The notes beneath the pieces were generated by a model that did no database searches, was not told the DNA's origin, and worked only from the letters and a program-made list of their open reading frames with translations. Both the position numbers and the translations under genes were made by a program. A stretch of 64,000 nt of DNA. It comes from Alphaproteobacteria bacterium. GTDB taxonomy: Bacteria; Myxococcota_A; UBA796; GCA-2862545. Where the stretch lies: positions 124,001 through 188,000 of the forward strand of contig JACKEO010000004.1 of NCBI GenBank assembly GCA_020632955.1, in the 5' to 3' direction. Shown here piece after piece: positions 8,559 to 18,093 of the stretch (position 1 is the stretch's first letter; every line of letters starts with the position of its first letter).

Positions 8559-11001
8559 GCCGCAGCGAGAGCCCGACGACCTGGACCTTGGCGAGCTCCT
8601 CGAGGACGAGCTCGCGATGCCCGAGCCGGAGCCGGAGTCCCAGCTGGAGCTGGCGCTTCCGCTGGCCGAGGACGACGTCGCCGAGCTCGAGCTCGCGATG
8701 CCCGACCTCGACCTGACGTCGCCCGAGCTCGACCTGGCGATGCCGGAGCCGGAGGACGAGTCGCCCGGGATCGAGCTGCTCCTCGGCGGGTCCGCGCCGG
8801 AGCCCGCCCCGGAGCCCGCGCTCGAGGACCTCCCCGAGGAGGACGACGACACCGAGGTGATCGAGGGCAGGTTCGCCGAGTCCGAGTCCGAGTCCGAGTC
8901 CGACGAGTCCTTGCAGCTCGACGCCCCGATCGGCGAGGACCCCGGTCCCCCGAGGCCCGCGGAGGACGTCCTCGCGCTCGAGGCCCACGACGACGACGCG
9001 CAGGAAGCCGACGACTCCCTCCAGCTGCCCGCCCCCGGCGTCGATCCCGGCCCCGACGCGCCCGCGACGGAGGCCGAGCCCGACCCGGAGGAGGAGTCGC
9101 TCCAGCTCGACGCGTACGAGGAAGCCCCCACGCCCGACCCGTGGATGGCCACCTCCCCGCCGCCGTCCCCGGCCGAGGACACCCTCGACCTCGCCCCGCT
9201 CGACGAGCCCGTGATCGACGACGCACCGCCCATGGACCCCCTGCCGCCGGACGACGCATCCGACGAGGTGCTCCCGGAGGTGGAGGCCGAGCCGCTGCCC
9301 GCCGCGCCCGTGCTGCGCCGACCGCTGGACGAGCTCTTCGACGAGGACGACGAGGCCCCCACCGACGTGGGCGCCCGGCCCTTCGGCGCCCACCTCGATC
9401 CCTTCGATCTGCCCACCGACGTCGACGACCTGCTCGCCGACGTGGCCCTCGCCCCTGTCCGTCGGCGTGCGCAGGCGCCCGCACGCCCGCCGTCCGCGAC
9501 GACCTCCCCTCCCGTGCAGGCCGCCACGCCGACCGCCCCCCGCCCGGTCCCCGCGCTCGCGCCGGGCTGGCGCCGGCTGCATCCGCTGTCGCCACTGATC
9601 AACCTCGGGCCGCGCGCCTGGGGCGTGATCCGCAGCATCGGCTGGCCGCTGATCCTGCTCTACGTGGCGGGCCGCACCAGCACGGTCGACGGGTACACCT
9701 GGGTCAGCGATCTCTCGATCCTGCTCGTGCTCTTCGCGCTGTCGGTGGCCAACACCTTCGTGCACTACCTGACGCTGCGCTACCGCATGATCGACGGCCG
9801 GCTGGAGATCACGTCGGGTCTGCTCGACCGCACCCAGCGGGTGATCGTCCCGGCGAAGGTCCAGGACGTCGAGATCCACCGCAACCTCGCGCACCGGGTG
9901 TTCGGCCTGTCGGAGGTGCGCATCCAGACGGCCTCGGGCGACGAGGTCGAGGGGCTGCTGTCGGCGCTGTCCGACGCCGACGCGCTCGCCCTGGTGCACG
10001 CCCTCGCCCCCCAGCGTGCCGCGCCGGGACCGGCCGCGGCGCCCGACCGCGTCGTCGCCCGCAACAGCCCCGTGGACCTGCTGATCTACGGGGCCACGTC
10101 CACGCGTTTCGGGGCGGCCCTCGCGGGGCTGTTCGTGCTCTTCGAGGTGGTGGGTGTCGGCGATCCCGAGCAGGCCACCCAGGCCACGCGCAGCTTCGGC
10201 GCGCTGGGCCTGCTGGCGATGTTCTTCCTGGCGGCCGTGGCCACCTGGGGCGGCGGCATCGTCACGGCGATGATCCGCCACCACGACCTGGCCCTCACCC
10301 GCGACCGCGGGGTCCTCACCCTCGAGGAGGGGCTGTTCACGCGCCGTCGGGTGCAGCTCCAGCTCCGCAAGGTGCAGGTCCTCACGGTGCAGGAGCCCTG
10401 GCAGCGACGGGTGCTCGGCTTCGGCACCGTCACGGTCGAGACGGCCTCGGCCCGCACCGGCCGCGGCGGCACCGAGCGCCAGCTCGCCGAGCTGCCCCGG
10501 GTCGACCGCGAGGAGCTCGACGACGTGGTGCGCGAGGCCCTCCCCGGCGCCGACGTGCCGCTGGGCGAGGCACGCCTCCGGTCGCCCGCGCCGATGGCCC
10601 TGCGCCGCGCGCTCGTGCGCGGTGCCCTCCGCGGCGCGCTCCTCGCCGGCCTGCTCACCTGGTGGGCCTGGCCGTGGGGCGCGCTCGCCTGGATGCTCGT
10701 GCCCGTGGGCAGCCTGCTGGGCTGGCTGGACTGGCGCACCCAGGGCTGGACGATCACCGACGAGGTGGTGGTCTCGCGCCGGGGCTGGCTGCAGCGCGTG
10801 ACCCAGGTGGTGGCCCGCGACAAGCTGCAGACGGTGGAGCTCGTGCAGGGACCCTTCCTGCGCCGCCTCGGGCTCGGCGAGGTGGTGCTCCGCGTGGCGG
10901 GCACGGCGGTGCCCATGCCGCTGCTCGCCCACGACGAGGCCTGGGCCCTGATGGGCCGCCTCAGCCGCCCGGCGGGTCGAGCGCCTCCCGCCGCGCCATG
11001 A
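8548..11001 (+). CDS. bPH2 (YdbT-like) membrane protein with long acidic repetitive N-terminus
   Basis: 817 aa. Residues 1 to about 330 are low-complexity, very rich in Asp, Glu, Pro and Leu. They contain short repeats: LAMP at 22, 49 and 63, and SLQL(D/P)A at 121, 157 and 184, besides an SESESESDES run. The C-terminal part is a YdbT-type protein. It has membrane helices near 360-400, a PH-2 unit with ITSGLLDRTQRVIVPAKVQDVEI, another helix pair with TLEEGLFTRRRVQLQLRKVQ, and a third unit with VSRRGWLQRVTQVVARDKLQTVEL. The acidic extension is not part of the usual family and is expected to be disordered and cytoplasmic. It could be a phosphorylation or docking region for the kinase two genes upstream, which is speculation. 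Confidence 0.85.
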   Translation: MASRPQREPDDLDLGELLEDELAMPEPEPESQLELALPLAEDDVAELELAMPDLDLTSPELDLAMPEPEDESPGIELLLGGSAPEPAPEPALEDLPEEDDDTEVIEGRFAESESESESDESLQLDAPIGEDPGPPRPAEDVLALEAHDDDAQEADDSLQLPAPGVDPGPDAPATEAEPDPEEESLQLDAYEEAPTPDPWMATSPPPSPAEDTLDLAPLDEPVIDDAPPMDPLPPDDASDEVLPEVEAEPLPAAPVLRRPLDELFDEDDEAPTDVGARPFGAHLDPFDLPTDVDDLLADVALAPVRRRAQAPARPPSATTSPPVQAATPTAPRPVPALAPGWRRLHPLSPLINLGPRAWGVIRSIGWPLILLYVAGRTSTVDGYTWVSDLSILLVLFALSVANTFVHYLTLRYRMIDGRLEITSGLLDRTQRVIVPAKVQDVEIHRNLAHRVFGLSEVRIQTASGDEVEGLLSALSDADALALVHALAPQRAAPGPAAAPDRVVARNSPVDLLIYGATSTRFGAALAGLFVLFEVVGVGDPEQATQATRSFGALGLLAMFFLAAVATWGGGIVTAMIRHHDLALTRDRGVLTLEEGLFTRRRVQLQLRKVQVLTVQEPWQRRVLGFGTVTVETASARTGRGGTERQLAELPRVDREELDDVVREALPGADVPLGEARLRSPAPMALRRALVRGALRGALLAGLLTWWAWPWGALAWMLVPVGSLLGWLDWRTQGWTITDEVVVSRRGWLQRVTQVVARDKLQTVELVQGPFLRRLGLGEVVLRVAGTAVPMPLLAHDEAWALMGRLSRPAGRAPPAAP

Positions 11002-11338
11002 CCATCAGGTCGGCCGCGATCATCAGCCCCACCACCAGCAGCAGCAGCGCCACGCCCACCGGCGCCGCGAGCACCAGCACCCCGGTGGCGGCGAGCAGCG
11101 CGATGCCGCCCCAGCGCTGGCCCGCGAACCAGGCCCACGCACCCACGAGCTGACCCAGGGAGAAGGCCGTGGTGATCAGCCCGAAGACGAACCACTGCAC
11201 GCTCGTCTCCCCGACGGACGCGTAGAAGCCGAGGTCCCACGCGAGGCAGGCCCGGCCCACCAGGAGCACGATCACGGCCCCGGTGAGGGCCGAGATCGCC
11301 AACGCGGAGTGCAGCAGGGTGATGGACAGGCGGGTCAC
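10961..11338 (-). CDS. Small polytopic membrane protein
   Basis: 125 aa, unknown. Four hydrophobic segments are visible: about 8-30, 45-65, 72-88 and 90-110. A cytoplasmic tail, MARREALDPPGG, follows. The gene converges with the PH-domain gene and the two coding regions overlap by 41 bases at their 3' ends. The extreme hydrophobicity and Arg/Lys distribution support a real membrane protein rather than an antisense frame. No family recognised. Confidence 0.6.
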   Translation of the reverse strand: MTRLSITLLHSALAISALTGAVIVLLVGRACLAWDLGFYASVGETSVQWFVFGLITTAFSLGQLVGAWAWFAGQRWGGIALLAATGVLVLAAPVGVALLLLVVGLMIAADLMVMARREALDPPGG

Positions 11339-11421
11339 CTCCCCGCCCTACCCCCCCACGTCCCGCGCGGCCCCTCGCGGCCCGGCGTCGGATACACCCC
11401 CGGCGTGTGCAGAGGAGCACC

Positions 11422-13389
11422 GTGGGCGGCGCGTCGACCCTGGAGCTGCTGACCTGGCTCGTGGCCGTGCTCGCCCTGGCGGTGACCGTGGGGGGCCTGG
11501 TGCACGCGCGCCACGCGGTGGCCCGGGCCCACGGCCCGCTGGGCGTCCACCCCGTCCTCCTCGCCGTGCCCCCGCTCCTCACCCTGGTGGCCCTGCACGG
11601 CGTGCCCCACGCCCCCTGGCACTCCTTCTTCCACGGCCTCGAGCGGGCGGCCTGGCTGCGCGACCACCCCTGGTGGCAGGACGCGGCCTCGGGCAACCTC
11701 CACGGCCCCGGCTGGTACGTCCTCGTGCGCGCGCTCACGGTGCCCACGCTGGGCTGGGTGTCCCCCTTCCAGGCGAACGCCGTGCTCGCCATGCTCGCCA
11801 CGGGTGCGCTCTTCGGACTGGTACACGCGGTGAGCCGCAGCGGGCCCACCGCCCTCGCGGCGGCGATGCTGCACGCCACGCTGCCCGTGCGGCTGCGCGT
11901 GGCCACCACGTTGAGCCTGTACGTGGGCGTGGAGCTCGCCCTGCTCGTCGCCGCCTGGCTCGCCGCGGTGCACGTGCGCGACCGCTCGACGCGCACGCTG
12001 GTGCCCGCCGTGGCGGCCGCGGTCTTCGCCACCCACACGCACCTCGAGCTCCTCCCCGCCGTGCCGCTCACCTGCGTGGGCGTCGCGCTGGCCACAGCCC
12101 CCGAGGGCCTCGGCGACCCCGCCCGTCGGCGCCGGGCCCTGCTCGCCCTGATCGCCGCGGGCCTCGCCTGCCTGCCCCTGGTGCTGGGCATCCTCACCGC
12201 CAGCGCCGGGCACCTGCCGGGGGCGCCCGCCACCTCCGACGTGCTGCAGCAGGCCATGCGCACGCGGGCGCTCGTGGCCGTGACCGTCCTCGTGGGGCTG
12301 GCGGTGGTGGCCCCTGCGCCCGATCCCGCCCGCGGCCGCCGCGCCGTCGTGGGCGGTGGGATCGCCCTCGCCCTCGCCCTGCTGGCGGGCGCGGTCCTGA
12401 TGTCCGCGGGGCCCGTCGACGGCGCCGTGCACCGCGACACGCCGTGGGCCACCGTGCACGCCTGGTTCTCCACCGAGGTCACGCCCGCGGTGCTGCCGGC
12501 GCTGGCCCTCGCCGGCCTCGCCGTGGCGTGGTGGACCGACCGTGCCTCCTTCCGCGCAAGCGTGGCCGGCGTGGCGGCCCTGGCCTGGTTCCACGCCGGC
12601 ACGGCCGACGTCCTGTCCACCTGGGTGCGCGTGGCGCTGCCCGCCACGGGCTTCCTGCTCTGGCCCGCCGCGGTGCTGCTCACCACGGTGCACGCGCGCG
12701 GCGGCCTCGTGCTGGCCCTCGTCCTCGCGATCATGGCGCCCACCCCCCAGCGGGCGTGGCTGCAGTGGACCTACCCGTCCCAGCACGAGCACGACCTGCT
12801 CCTCCGCGCGCGCCGCCTGGCCCTCGAGGCCCACCTGCCCGTGGTGGTGATCGGTCCCGACGACCACGCGCCGGGCCTCGACCCCGATCGCTTCGACCTC
12901 GCCTACCACCGCGCCTACCTGCGGCAGCTCCTGGGCCCGGAGGTCCAGGTCCTCACGCTCGCCCAGGCCGCGCCCCCGCCCGACGACGCCGTGTACGTGC
13001 GTTCCCTGCAGTGCGTGCGCCCGCTGATCGAGATCGCCGACGCCGACGCCGACGCCGCGGTCTACGTGGCGGGACGCGTCTGGCGCCCCGCGGTGGACGG
13101 CGTCGACCTGCTCACGGCCCTGTCGCCCTGCTGGCGCCAGCCGGAGCTGGCCACCTGCGTCGAGACCCGGGACGGCGCGTGCGTCACGTGGACCTGCGCC
13201 CCCGGGCAGGGCCCCGCAGCCGACCCCTCCACCTACCTGGACCCCGCCTGCGCCGCCTTCGAGGCCACCGTGGACCTCGTGCCCGTCGAGGAGCACGAGG
13301 TGCGGGGCGCCGCACTGTTCGGCGACCCCTGGCCGCAGGGCGGACGCATCGGCGTCTACCGCGCCACGCCACGGGGCGGGACGCGGTAG
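11422..13389 (+). CDS. Large polytopic membrane protein, GT-C glycosyltransferase-like
   Basis: 655 aa from GTG at 11422, with AGAGGAG immediately upstream; an earlier in-frame GTG at 11407 lies ahead of that site. The first about 450 residues contain some ten hydrophobic helices. A loop after the second helix carries HSFFHGLERAAWLRDH and GNLHGPGWYVLVRAL, arranged as in GT-C (PMT/ArnT-like) lipid-linked sugar transferases. I do not see the canonical acidic DE/DD motif clearly. The C-terminal about 180 residues are soluble and Cys-containing, presumably periplasmic. The donor, acceptor and true enzymatic status are unknown. Confidence 0.65.
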   Translation: MGGASTLELLTWLVAVLALAVTVGGLVHARHAVARAHGPLGVHPVLLAVPPLLTLVALHGVPHAPWHSFFHGLERAAWLRDHPWWQDAASGNLHGPGWYVLVRALTVPTLGWVSPFQANAVLAMLATGALFGLVHAVSRSGPTALAAAMLHATLPVRLRVATTLSLYVGVELALLVAAWLAAVHVRDRSTRTLVPAVAAAVFATHTHLELLPAVPLTCVGVALATAPEGLGDPARRRRALLALIAAGLACLPLVLGILTASAGHLPGAPATSDVLQQAMRTRALVAVTVLVGLAVVAPAPDPARGRRAVVGGGIALALALLAGAVLMSAGPVDGAVHRDTPWATVHAWFSTEVTPAVLPALALAGLAVAWWTDRASFRASVAGVAALAWFHAGTADVLSTWVRVALPATGFLLWPAAVLLTTVHARGGLVLALVLAIMAPTPQRAWLQWTYPSQHEHDLLLRARRLALEAHLPVVVIGPDDHAPGLDPDRFDLAYHRAYLRQLLGPEVQVLTLAQAAPPPDDAVYVRSLQCVRPLIEIADADADAAVYVAGRVWRPAVDGVDLLTALSPCWRQPELATCVETRDGACVTWTCAPGQGPAADPSTYLDPACAAFEATVDLVPVEEHEVRGAALFGDPWPQGGRIGVYRATPRGGTR

Positions 13390-13414
13390 GCCGGCACGCC
13401 CCCTCGCACCCCCC

Positions 13415-15586
13415 TCAGAGGGTGCGCAGGTAGGCCTCGAGGTCGTCCAGCTCGGTGTCGGACAGCATGCTCGTGTCGCCCATCGACCCGTCCCTCACGC
13501 GGAGGAGCACGTCGCGGAGCGTGGCGGCGCTGCCGTCGTGGAAGTAGGGCGCCGACCCGCCGATGCCGCGCAGCGTGGGCGTGTTGGTGCGCTCCTCGAA
13601 GCCGAGCACGCGCCAGGAGCTGCCGTCGGCGTGGGCGCTGCCGTCGTGGCACCGCGCGCAGCCGACCTCGGTGGACTCGAACAGCGCCTTGCCCCGGGCC
13701 ACGGCCTGGTGTCCCGCCTCGGTGCGCGGCGCCGGACGGTGCGGCGCACGCGTCCACGCCACGTAGGCCGCCACCTTGGCGGCGCTCGCCTCGTCGAGAC
13801 CCCGGCCGCCCATGCGCGTCTGCGTGGTGGCGTGGATCTCGTCGACGATGGTCTCCACCTCGCCGAGCCAGGTGAGCGGCAGGGTGTCCTCCACCGGGCC
13901 CGCCAGCGAGGGGGTCTGCCGCGGCATGTCGTCGAAGACCCACGTGAAGCCGTCGTTCCGGCCCTCGGTGTGGCAGGTCTCGCAGCTCACGCCCGACGAG
14001 GCGGCCGCCATGCGCTGGTCGACCGACGAGTGGAAGAGACGGCGCCCGGCCTGCACGTCGGCCGGCAGGGCCGACAGCGGGAGCGACGCGCCCACCACCG
14101 GCTCGAAGAGCCCCTCCGACGGGAGGAAGGGGTCGGGCATGAGGTCGGGCGTGAAGCCCCCGACCTGCAGCGAGCGGCCGAGCGGAGACCCGAGCAGCAC
14201 GCGGTCGCCCGACAGGGGCACCACGCTGTCCACCCCGAGATCGGTGGGGAAGGCGCCCCGCAGGGGCGAGAAGAGCTGCACCAGCTTCTCGGCGGCCGAC
14301 TGATCGAGACGGACCACGACGAAGGCGCTGGAGCCCGGCATCGCCACCCAGGCGGTCTCGCCGTCGTCGGTGAGGCGCACCGCGCCCGGGTAGCTGCGCA
14401 CGGTGCTGAAGGGCATCCCCATGCCGTTCGGGCCGAACTCCCCGTTGTGCGCCGCAGGGTCGATCATCAGGTTGGACCCGAGGGTCGCCGTCTGCGTGGC
14501 CACGAGGCGATCGAGGTCCACGCGCACCAGGCTGGGCGTCAGCCGCCCGATCGCCCCCGGGAAGCTGGGATCCCCCGACGACCCGTAGGACCCGGCCTCG
14601 CCGCCCTCGGAGCAGAAGGGCTCGTCGGGCATCGGCTCGCGCCCGGGCACGGTGCCGTCGGGGCCGGGCTCGGCATCCGGGGGCGGACCGCCGGTGTCGG
14701 AGAAGCCCGTGTGGCCGTTGCGCGGATCCTCGCCGCGGCGCTCGGACCCGCGCAGGTCGGTGTCGGCCAGCAGCACGGGCAGCACCAGGGTGTCGCCGGG
14801 GCCCATCGCCGGATCGCCCGTGACGCGACGCGCCAGGCGCCTGTCGGGGCACTCCGGAGACTCGAAGCGGCGGATGCTGGGCAGCGTGGCCCACCCGATC
14901 GCCCCGGTGGTCACGGTGTAGCGGCCCACGTTCGGCAGGCGCGCCGGCACCACCGCGAGACGTCCGTCGTCCGTCGTCGACAGCCACTTGGGCTCGCCCG
15001 GCGCGGGCCAGCGCCCGATCGGCTCGAGGGTGCGCGCGTCCAGCGCGACCACCGCGTCCTCCTGCGACAGGGCCACGAACAGCCAGGGCTCCTCGGGCGC
15101 CAGCGCCAGCCCGTAGGGCTCCGCGCCCACCTCCACGCGGTCGGTCTCCACCAGCCCGGTGCCATCGTCGTGCAGACGCACCACCTCGCCGGCGCCCCGC
15201 AGCGTGACCCAGAGGTCGTCGCCCGCGCGCACGAGGCGGGTGGGCTCGGCCCCCACGGCCAGGGACCGCAGCTCGCCGGTGGCGGTGTCGAAGCGGTGGA
15301 CCATGCCGTTGTCGGCGTCCACCACGTAGGCCACCGCCTCGTCCTCCGACATCACCACCGCGCCCGCCGCCGATCGCGGACCCGTCACGGAAAGCTCCGG
15401 CCGCAGCATCGGCGCCACGCCGATGGGCTCGCCCTGCGTGGGCAGCTCCGGCATGGCCGGCTCGAGCACCGGCTCCTCCTGGCCCGCCACCACGCCGTCG
15501 GGTGCCTGGACGTCCACCACGTCACCCTGGGCGCACGCCGCCACGAGCGCCACCACCCCGAACCCGAGACCCGCCCTGCACCACAT
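13415..15586 (-). CDS. Beta-propeller lipoprotein with di-haem cytochrome c C-terminus
   Basis: 723 aa. Signal with lipobox LVAAC (Cys18); the ATG follows GGGAGGCAGC. Residues about 60-500 form YVTN/YncE-like propeller blades (repeats such as AYVVDADNGMVHRFD and LFVALSQEDAVVALDARTL). Two haem motifs follow, CETCH near residue 535 and CARCH near 645, in a fold like the di-haem cytochrome c peroxidase/MauG superfamily. The last part has YFHDGSAATLRDVL and a helix ending in DLEAYLRTL, both typical of that family. It is probably an outer- or inner-membrane-anchored periplasmic electron-transfer protein. The substrate is unknown. A related two-haem lipoprotein is at 48776. Confidence 0.88.
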   Translation of the reverse strand: MWCRAGLGFGVVALVAACAQGDVVDVQAPDGVVAGQEEPVLEPAMPELPTQGEPIGVAPMLRPELSVTGPRSAAGAVVMSEDEAVAYVVDADNGMVHRFDTATGELRSLAVGAEPTRLVRAGDDLWVTLRGAGEVVRLHDDGTGLVETDRVEVGAEPYGLALAPEEPWLFVALSQEDAVVALDARTLEPIGRWPAPGEPKWLSTTDDGRLAVVPARLPNVGRYTVTTGAIGWATLPSIRRFESPECPDRRLARRVTGDPAMGPGDTLVLPVLLADTDLRGSERRGEDPRNGHTGFSDTGGPPPDAEPGPDGTVPGREPMPDEPFCSEGGEAGSYGSSGDPSFPGAIGRLTPSLVRVDLDRLVATQTATLGSNLMIDPAAHNGEFGPNGMGMPFSTVRSYPGAVRLTDDGETAWVAMPGSSAFVVVRLDQSAAEKLVQLFSPLRGAFPTDLGVDSVVPLSGDRVLLGSPLGRSLQVGGFTPDLMPDPFLPSEGLFEPVVGASLPLSALPADVQAGRRLFHSSVDQRMAAASSGVSCETCHTEGRNDGFTWVFDDMPRQTPSLAGPVEDTLPLTWLGEVETIVDEIHATTQTRMGGRGLDEASAAKVAAYVAWTRAPHRPAPRTEAGHQAVARGKALFESTEVGCARCHDGSAHADGSSWRVLGFEERTNTPTLRGIGGSAPYFHDGSAATLRDVLLRVRDGSMGDTSMLSDTELDDLEAYLRTL

Positions 15587-15721
15587 GCTGCCTCCCGTCG
15601 GGTCCCCGCGCCGGACGCCGACCCGTGGACAGTAGACCCTGCGCCCGGTGGTCCGCTACCGTCCCGTCCGAGGATCCCCGTGCGGACGCCGTGTTAGGCG
15701 CGCAGCCCGACCGGAGCGACC

Positions 15722-16597
15722 ATGACCTTCCAGGGCGTGCTGACCGCGCTGATCACGCCGTTCACCTCCCGTGGCGTCGACGAGCCCGCCCTGCGCGCCC
15801 TCGTCGACGCGCAGATCGCCGGCGGCGTCTCGGGCCTCGTGCCCTGCGGCACCACGGGCGAGGCCCCCACCCTCGACCTCGAGGAGCACGCCGAGGTCAT
15901 CCGCATCACGGTGGACCAGGCTGCGGGTCGCGTGCCCGTGATGGCGGGCATCGGCAGCAACGACACGCGCGTGGCGGTGCTCAACGCGCAGCGGGCCGCC
16001 GAGGCCGGCGTGGCCGGCGTGCTCGCCACGGCGCCCTACTACAACAAGCCCACGCAGGAGGGGCTCTACCGGCACTTCCGCGCCATCGCCGAGGCCACCG
16101 ACGTGGAGGTCTGCGTCTACAACGTGCCCGGCCGCACCTCGGTGAACGTGCTGCCCGCCACGATCGCGCGTCTCGCCGAGGTCGACGGCATCACCTGCGT
16201 GAAGGAGGCCACCGGCGACCTGGCCGTGGCCTCCGAGATCCTGGTGCGCTGCGGCGACCGCCTCGCCCTGCTCTCGGGCGACGACTTCACCACCCTGCCC
16301 TTCGTGGCCCTCGGAGGCGTGGGCTGCATCTCGGTGGCGTCGAACGTGGTGCCCGACCGCATGGCCGCCCTGGTGGCCGCCGCCCGCGCCGCCCGCCTCG
16401 ACGAGGCCCGCGCCCTGCACCTCGGCCTCTACCCGCTCTTCCGGGTGCTCTTCGCCGAGACGAACCCGCTGCCCGTGAAGACGGCGCTCGCCCTGATGGG
16501 CCGCTGCGAGGAGCGCTTCCGCCTGCCGCTGTGCGAGATGTCGGAGGAGCCCCGCGCCCGCCTGGCCGAGGAGCTCGGCCGCCAGGGCCTGCGCTGA
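15722..16597 (+). CDS. dapA: 4-hydroxy-tetrahydrodipicolinate synthase
   Basis: 291 aa, the usual length for DapA. It condenses pyruvate with aspartate semialdehyde, the first committed step of lysine and diaminopimelate synthesis, in the cytoplasm. The TIM-barrel motifs are all present: GTTGEAPTL for pyruvate carboxylate binding, YYNKPTQEG, YNVPGRT with the catalytic Tyr near 134, and CVKEATGD with the Schiff-base Lys near 162. Start ATG at 15722. The next gene begins within the stop codon region, so the membrane protein downstream is probably translated with it, although no functional link is obvious. Confidence 0.95.
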   Translation: MTFQGVLTALITPFTSRGVDEPALRALVDAQIAGGVSGLVPCGTTGEAPTLDLEEHAEVIRITVDQAAGRVPVMAGIGSNDTRVAVLNAQRAAEAGVAGVLATAPYYNKPTQEGLYRHFRAIAEATDVEVCVYNVPGRTSVNVLPATIARLAEVDGITCVKEATGDLAVASEILVRCGDRLALLSGDDFTTLPFVALGGVGCISVASNVVPDRMAALVAAARAARLDEARALHLGLYPLFRVLFAETNPLPVKTALALMGRCEERFRLPLCEMSEEPRARLAEELGRQGLR

Positions 16598-18084
16598 CCC
16601 CGCCCGACACGGCACCCGCTCCGCGGATCCTGCCCCAGGTCGGCAAGGTCGCGGCCCTGCTCGTCGCCGCCCTGTGGCTGCCCACGTTGGGCTGGCCGGT
16701 GGTCTTCGACGGCGCGCTCATGGCCTACGTGGGCATGCGCCTGCTCGACGGCGGCGTGCCCTACGTCGACGTGTACGACATGAACATGCCGGGCACCTAC
16801 CTGATCCACCAGGCCTGGTACGCGGTGTTCGGGATGGCAGCGCTCCCCTGGCGCCTGCTCGACCTCGGCGTGGCGCTCGTGGCCGGCTGGGGCGTCTGGC
16901 GCCTCCTCCGTCCGGCCGACGCGCCCGCCGCGCTGCTCGCCGCCGTGGGCTTCGTGGGCTTCCACCAGATGCACGGCGCCTACGCGGTGGGCGAGCGCGA
17001 CTTCTGGCTCGCCACCTGCCTCGTGCTCGCCACGGTGGGCGTGCTCGGCGACGACGAGACGCGCAGGCCGTCCGCGGCGGCCCTCGTCGCGGCGGGTCTC
17101 GCGCTGGGCCTGGCCGTGGCCATCAAGCCCCTCGCCGGGCTCTTCGCGGTGGGCCTCGCCGGGGTGCTGCTCCTCGCGGGCCGTCGACGGGCCCAGGGGC
17201 CGGGTGCGCTCGTCGCCGACCAGCTCCTCCTGGCCCTGCCCGCCGCGGGCCTCGTCGCCGCCGCCTTCGGCTGGGTGGTGGCCCGCGGGGGTGCACCCGG
17301 GCTGGCGATCCTCGTCGACGAGCTGCTCCCCGTCCACACCCGGCTCGTGCTGCCCCTCGGGCGCCAGCTCCTCCTGCTGGCCCTCGAACCGCCGAGCTGG
17401 CTGCTGCCCGTGGCCGTGGCCGCCCCCCTGCTCGTGGGTCCCGGCCACGTGGCGCGTCGCACGGCGCTGCTGCTCGGCGTGGCCTACGGACTCGTCCACT
17501 GGTTCTGGCAGGGCAAGGCCTGGGACTACCACCTGCACCCCTACGTGGCCTTCGCCTGGCCCGCGGCCGCGCTGGCCTGGTCGCTGCCCCGACCGACGAC
17601 GTCCCGCGCGGTGCTGTCGGTCACGGCCGCGGTGCTCGCCGGCCTCGTGCTCACGCTGCAGGCCGGGTGGACCTGGGTCTACCTGAAGAACGACCACGTG
17701 GGCCTGCTGGTGCGCAACGGCGACGACCTCGCCGCGCGCCTCCGACCCGACGACACGGTGCAGATCGTGGGCGACGTGGGCAGCGGCCTGCGCGCGCTGG
17801 TGGCCGAGGGGCGGCCCATGGCCACGCCCTTCGTGTACGACTTCCACTTCTACGAGCGGGCCGACACCCCCGAGGTGGCGCGCTGGCAGGCCCGCTTCCT
17901 CGACGATCTGCGCGCCGCCCAGCCCGACGTGATCTTCCTCAGCGTCCACTCCTGGCCGTCGAACGCCTGGGAGCGCTTCGAGGCCTTCCCCGGGCTCACC
18001 GAGCTGCTCGAGGAGGACTACGCGCTGGAGGAGGAGACGAAGGCCTGGCGGCTGTACCGGCACCAGGCGCCCGCGACGCCCTGA
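16594..18084 (+). CDS. Polytopic membrane protein, ArnT/PMT-like (GT39-type)
   Basis: About 496 aa. The start is uncertain. The first transmembrane helix (VAALLVAALWLPTLGW) needs a start upstream of about 16640, and the only candidate in range is a CTG at 16594 that overlaps the dapA stop (CTGA). A TTG at 16687 would cut the helix. After helix 1 comes LLDGGVPYVDVYDMNMPGTY, closely like the first periplasmic loop of dolichyl-phosphate-mannose-type (GT-C) transferases. Some nine further helices follow, then a soluble C-terminal region of about 120 residues with VYDFHFYERAD. It probably moves a sugar from a lipid carrier in the inner membrane; acceptor unknown. Confidence 0.75.
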   Translation: MTPPDTAPAPRILPQVGKVAALLVAALWLPTLGWPVVFDGALMAYVGMRLLDGGVPYVDVYDMNMPGTYLIHQAWYAVFGMAALPWRLLDLGVALVAGWGVWRLLRPADAPAALLAAVGFVGFHQMHGAYAVGERDFWLATCLVLATVGVLGDDETRRPSAAALVAAGLALGLAVAIKPLAGLFAVGLAGVLLLAGRRRAQGPGALVADQLLLALPAAGLVAAAFGWVVARGGAPGLAILVDELLPVHTRLVLPLGRQLLLLALEPPSWLLPVAVAAPLLVGPGHVARRTALLLGVAYGLVHWFWQGKAWDYHLHPYVAFAWPAAALAWSLPRPTTSRAVLSVTAAVLAGLVLTLQAGWTWVYLKNDHVGLLVRNGDDLAARLRPDDTVQIVGDVGSGLRALVAEGRPMATPFVYDFHFYERADTPEVARWQARFLDDLRAAQPDVIFLSVHSWPSNAWERFEAFPGLTELLEEDYALEEETKAWRLYRHQAPATP

Positions 18085-18093
18085 GGGGACGGC

